In this document: piece by piece, positions 28,128-31,966 of the stretch
Numbering within the stretch: the stretch's first letter is position 1
How the letters are laid out: each line of letters opens with the position of its first letter
Origin: Nemertoderma westbladi
Taxonomy: Eukaryota > Xenacoelomorpha > Nemertodermatida > Nemertodermatidae
Assembly (NCBI GenBank): GCA_032718475.1
Contig: JAUCBJ010005656.1
Span: 1-31,966 of the forward strand
DNA length: 31,966 bases
Reading direction: 5' to 3'
Position numbers and translations under genes: made by a program
The notes under the pieces: model-generated
What the model saw: only the letters and a program-made list of their open reading frames with translations
What the model was told of the DNA's origin: nothing
Databases searched by the model: none

Positions 28128-28930
28128 TGAAATATTGTTTCAGAATTAGCTGATCCCATGTCAAGTCAATATGGTACACTGCGTTTTTATAAAGGAACAA
28201 GAGTTATTAAATAAAGTAGAGAATTAGTCCATTAGTTATTATTAATGTACAACTAACAACCAATGTGAAGTTTACCAGAATTTCTGCGGTTTTATCTCAT
28301 TTTGCAGTTTACCACCATGTTAAGAATGCCAGGCTTTCACAAAAACCAGGTTACAGAATGGCTGAATTTAATCAAAACAATAAACGAATTTGTATCTGCA
28401 CAGGTTATAAGATAGAAATAAGCACTATTAAACACTTACAAATTCAACATATATACGATTCCACTAAAATTTCAACCGATAAGTGACAACCAGGTATTCT
28501 TCACAAGGGCCGCACAAAATACAACTTACTACTTTCAAATTTTTCTCTACCAGTACTAAATTATATGAAACTCATTAATATGCTAAAATGTTAAACCTGG
28601 GCGTTTATGATGTGTTGACACAGGCGAGCTGATATTAATTGCCTACATTATACTTTATCGCCACAGTCCATTAGCATGCTGAATAAACCCACATATACAC
28701 TATACAGTCCATATGTCTAGGCCTATTGTGACTGACAATAAACTATAATAAAATTATGTATGTCGACTGTGATACCATGTCAGCGAGGCACTGTTTGTGT
28801 GAGAGTTTTAACATAAACAATGTTCCTTCTTGAATTACGTTTTTCTGACATAGCTAGTGGATTTTACAAGTATGGTATTCCATCAATATAGTGGATGGTA
28901 TGTTTATTCCTGACCGTATTCCTACCATAA
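28128..28930. other. Downstream flank of the SLC18B1-like gene, no gene seen
   Basis: AT-rich, with only short open frames (28265-28486, plus) lacking recognisable content. It presumably contains the 3' UTR of the transporter; no single poly(A) signal is decisive. Confidence 0.4.
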
Positions 28931-29836
28931 TTAAACAAGTAATCTTTCAGTTTCTTCTTCTTCATTTGATCTTACAATGCCACCTTGTATGGGGGCGTAA
29001 ATTTCTCGACCACAACACGTATAGGATGATATCAACGCAATGGCGACCGAGGCAATGATTACATTGAATACACAGAAGACTGTAGAAGAGAGAGGGAACT
29101 TCATGTATTGATCCATCGGTCCAGCAATTAATGGCCCTACAAATAGACCACATGCTCCCGCACTTGCGCCAAGTGACATTATAACTGTATTGGTTTCAAC
29201 ATTCTGCGGCCATTGAAGGCGTTTATTTGCGATTTTCATTAGTGTCTCAAATAAAGGAGTTAAGGTGAATGAGATTCCACAACCTAGCAGCGTCGTCCCA
29301 GATATGACAATACCAATGTGTGTTGGAAGAGGGAGTAAGGGAGATGGTCCCATCAGTAAAAATCCACATATAATTGAAATTTGCCCCAGAACTAATATAT
29401 ACATGGTGTTGAAATTTCGATACTTATTCATAATGATGCCCAAGCACAGCCCAGAAAGAACATTAAACAGCGGGGCTACAAGAAATATCGTGCCAACCTG
29501 GGCCGGAGATATACCAAACTGAGTTAGGTGAATTGCAAAAGTGGTCTCATAAAATCCAGCACTCATCGCTTCAATGAATGACATTATCGCTGAGACAAGG
29601 GCAAATTTATCTTTCAGTAAGTCCAATATGGTTTTGTCTGTGATAACTTTGCTAGTTCTTACACTGGGAAGCGATACTATATTTATCATTGCAATGGTTA
29701 CTTCGATGGTGCCAAGGGTAATGAACGGGGTTACAAAGTTGGTGTATTGGTATAGGATTCCTCCAATCGCTGGTCCACACATAGTCCCTCCCATGAATGC
29801 GTTGAGGATTGCCGAATACACAAGAATCCGCTTATC
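28931..29836 (-). CDS. SLC18B1: SLC18B1-like MFS transporter, last exon
   Basis: This 302-codon exon (with TAA at 28931-28933) encodes the second half of a major-facilitator transporter. It opens DKRILVYSAILNAFMGG, then GPAIGGILYQ, the fifth-helix motif region of vesicular amine/polyamine transporters, followed by several hydrophobic helices. The C-terminus, EEEETERLLV, contains an acidic dileucine sorting signal (ExxxLL) like that at the end of vertebrate SLC18B1. Known members load polyamines or amines into vesicles by proton exchange. The acceptor is at 29837-29838 and the phase-0 junction joins the exon at 31539. Assignment to the SLC18B1 branch rests on remembered motif similarity; a related SLC18 paralogue is possible. 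Confidence 0.8.
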   Translation of the reverse strand, partial: DKRILVYSAILNAFMGGTMCGPAIGGILYQYTNFVTPFITLGTIEVTIAMINIVSLPSVRTSKVITDKTILDLLKDKFALVSAIMSFIEAMSAGFYETTFAIHLTQFGISPAQVGTIFLVAPLFNVLSGLCLGIIMNKYRNFNTMYILVLGQISIICGFLLMGPSPLLPLPTHIGIVISGTTLLGCGISFTLTPLFETLMKIANKRLQWPQNVETNTVIMSLGASAGACGLFVGPLIAGPMDQYMKFPLSSTVFCVFNVIIASVAIALISSYTCCGREIYAPIQGGIVRSNEEEETERLLV

Positions 29837-30029
29837 CTATAAACATATAGAATAATAATAAAATAGTATATTAAATATCAAAGATTGTATTGATCAAGCA
29901 AGAAACAAAAAATCATTTATAAATGGAAGAATCTTTTAAGCTCATTAAGCTAATGAATGATCACCACCATCTCCCACCCTACCACTCTGTCCCTCCACTT
30001 TGTTATTTATCGATCACTAAAGTATGAAA

Positions 30030-30300
30030 GCCTGGATTGGTCTAGGATGCAGCATAAGCACTGTGCACAAACAGTGCTGCTCCATCTATTTGGATCAAAC
30101 AAGCCCTCCTGATTGATTGTAAGAACGTGAATGTCACCAATACGTAGAGCTAGAGGCTAGATAGACGTATCAGCAGCAACCGATAGGCGGCTGATTGCAA
30201 GGTACCCACCACGGCGCATCTACCCCGTGGGAATGGTGGGTATCTCGCACCCTCTAGGGCGAGTAGCGTGGATGGGGGGGGGGGGGGGGGGGGGGGGATA
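30030..30300. repeat. Hairpin-rich segment ending in a G tract, transporter intron
   Basis: GGTACCCACCAC (from about 30201) pairs with GTGGTGGGTATC-like sequence around 30234. TCGCACCCTCTAGGGCGAG follows as a second hairpin, and a run of about 24 G ends near 30298. AGCACTGTGCACAAACAGTGCT near 30057 is a third. This is likely mobile-element debris. Confidence 0.45.
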
Positions 30301-30589
30301 ATAAAGATGGGTAATGTTAACAACACCCCAACTGGCGGATAGAAGACAAGGCAATCAATACAATAATTTTGACAGTTAACATCGACAGTCCTCAGGTTAT
30401 GGTCTGATCGTATGAGCTATATGGATGGTGTGTTTGATCAATGAGCATGTGGTTGACTTATGCTACAGCTTCATGCATGGTTACTGAAGAGGAGGGGTTA
30501 AGACTTTAGCATACTTAAGGGTAAAGCATGGACGGACAGCTCTCAATAGTCTGTCCAGGATTTGGAAGTCCCATAGAATAAATATATTA

Positions 30590-31040
30590 TTGGTGTTTTG
30601 TGTGAATGAGTAGTGGTTTCATATTATTTAAACTTTTCGTTGGGCACACCTTTTGCAAAGTCGGCAATTAAGTCCACTGCACATGATGCCACTGCAACCC
30701 TACCGTACTTGGCCGTCTTTAACCACTCGTTACAATGAAAGGTTGGTGTATATTAACCATGAACCATCACAGTCACAATGATTAATTATACACTCTAGCT
30801 ACAAATTTAGGTAGGACAGTTACACCCATAGAGAATTGCGACCGATATATTTTTATAATTTATTATTGGTGTTATGGGTGAATGAATGGTTTCATATTAT
30901 TATAACTTTTTGTTGGGCTCAGCTTTTGCAAATCCGGCAATGAGGTCTAGGTGGGATCGAACTGGTGACCTCCGGGTTTGGCTTCTCCTGGACGTTATTG
31001 CCGACTTTGCAAAAGGTGTGCCCAACAAAAAGTTATTGAA
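30590..31040. repeat. Repeated hairpin element with tRNA-like B box, transporter intron
   Basis: TTGGGCACACCTTTTGCAAA (about 30639) recurs as TTGGGCTCAGCTTTTGCAAA (about 30912) and inverted as TTTGCAAAAGGTGTGCCCAA (about 31006). The pair at 30903 and 31036 forms a hairpin of about 135 bp. Its loop reads, on the minus strand, AGTTCGATCCC, a Pol III B-box-like motif. The structure resembles a MITE or a SINE pair. Confidence 0.55.
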
Positions 31041-31538
31041 TAAATAGGAATCACAAGGTTGGATTATTTAGAGCAGCAGTAGTACCAGTCCTCCTATGGT
31101 GGTCTATCCTTGGCTCCCTGTAGTGGCGACACCAAACGTCTGGATATCACATCCACAAGAATAACTGCGATATCGGGGTTCATTATGTCAAGTACAATGA
31201 ACACCATATACAGTTGTAGTGTACATATGTAGTAGACATTGATGAACTATTACCGTAAAGGTGAAACATTTTTTGTTTTTAAGTGAGATATTTTTTAGCC
31301 TACGTACCTTTACAGTAATTAATGTTATATTAGCTTTTTTTGCAGCTTTTTATAAGGAATTCTCAAATTCATATTGAAGCAATGGATGTCTAGGAATATT
31401 TATAATTTAAAAAATTATCAGAAACATGCAGCGGGAAACAAACCTTAACTGAATTCATCATTATTGTAGATGTTTAATAATATTAACCGGTACACTTGGT
31501 ATGTGGTGTGTGTACCGGTACCATAGGCTTACACTTAC

Positions 31539-31882
31539 TTTATATAGATGTGAACCGAAGCTGTACATGGATAAAATAGCTCCACCGAGGGCAAATGATT
31601 CTATTATGCGACAACAAAAACACAAGGCAATGTAAACTGGACCATTAGGCCCGTAATCCAATAGTCCAAACAGCGCTATAGAGGCTCCCGATAATATGTA
31701 GCCAGATATGAGGACAAACTTGACGCCGATTTTAGGAATAGCATTACCAAGTAGAATGTAGGAGAGGCATCGTATACCTGCATAAACCCCGAAAAGAACG
31801 CCTATAAGCGATTCATCGAAACCTCGAGTTACAGCTCGTGTTGTGAAGAATGCGGCTGGTAGGGAGAAGCAGATGCCACCCA
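31539..31882 (-). CDS. SLC18B1: SLC18B1-like MFS transporter, upstream exon (5' end outside window)
   Basis: This exon encodes the N-terminal half: GGICFSLPAAFFTTRAVTRG, a glycine-rich cytoplasmic loop region (GVLFGVYAGIRCLSYILLGN), GYILSGASIALFGLLDYGPN, and a further helix ending SMYSFGSHLYK. The acceptor at 31883-31884 leaves a phase-1 start (two bases before GGT). The donor at 31537-31538 is AAA then GTAAGT. It joins at phase 0 to the terminal exon, across a 1.7-kb intron full of mobile-element debris. The start codon and first helix lie beyond the right edge. Confidence 0.8.
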
Positions 31883-31966
31883 CTGAAACTTTGAATAACT
31901 AATAATATTATATTCACCAAAGGATTGCCAATACATCTTTTAATAAAATTCTTAGAGTCTTTAGGT

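Overview
The window is eukaryotic and metazoan: AT-rich, intron-dense, with GT-AG splice sites and abundant minisatellites. It is most likely a marine invertebrate. The reason is that its main gene is a multi-domain flagellar-type creatine kinase (CK), a class known from animals with free-swimming sperm such as echinoderms, tunicates, annelids, cnidarians and sponges. The phylum cannot be fixed from the sequence alone.

The minus strand from 22114 down to 3850 carries one large CK gene. I resolve 23 coding exons (4349 nt, 1449 complete codons), and every junction has a GT-AG pair with matching phase. The protein starts with a PKA-RII-type dimerization/docking (RIIa) domain (residues about 1-49). 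Three complete CK domains follow (about 50-442, 443-827, 828-1208), then most of a fourth (1209-1449). The fourth is cut after the NEEDHTR motif because the remaining exons are not in this window; they must lie to the left of position 1 if they exist. The flagellar CKs I know have three fused CK domains and no RIIa domain, so an RIIa-CK-CK-CK-CK architecture is the main discovery candidate. The RIIa domain would anchor the enzyme to an AKAP-like helix in the axoneme, where it could regenerate ATP for dynein.

Layout: 1-2825, tandem array of a 673-bp unit; 2826-3481, AT-rich degenerate repeats; 3482-3849, 41-bp minisatellite made of copies of an exon's own 5' splice site; 3850-22114, CK gene, whose introns hold further arrays (22 bp at 11296-12490, 47 bp at 17291-18287, 24 bp at 22144-24335), most of them abutting splice sites, plus a long inverted repeat with a nested tRNA-like element (18322-19456); 25158-25260, probable non-coding first exon/promoter area of the CK gene; 25366-25919, a tentative small plus-strand gene arranged head to head with it; 26331-28127, a decayed element with inverted ends; 28931-31882, the last two exons of an SLC18B1-like vesicular transporter on the minus strand, continuing past the right edge.

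The CK and the transporter show no evident functional link. The internal logic lies in the CK gene: repeated domain duplication, an apparent recent sequence exchange between domains 2 and 4, and repeated tandem amplification at its splice junctions.
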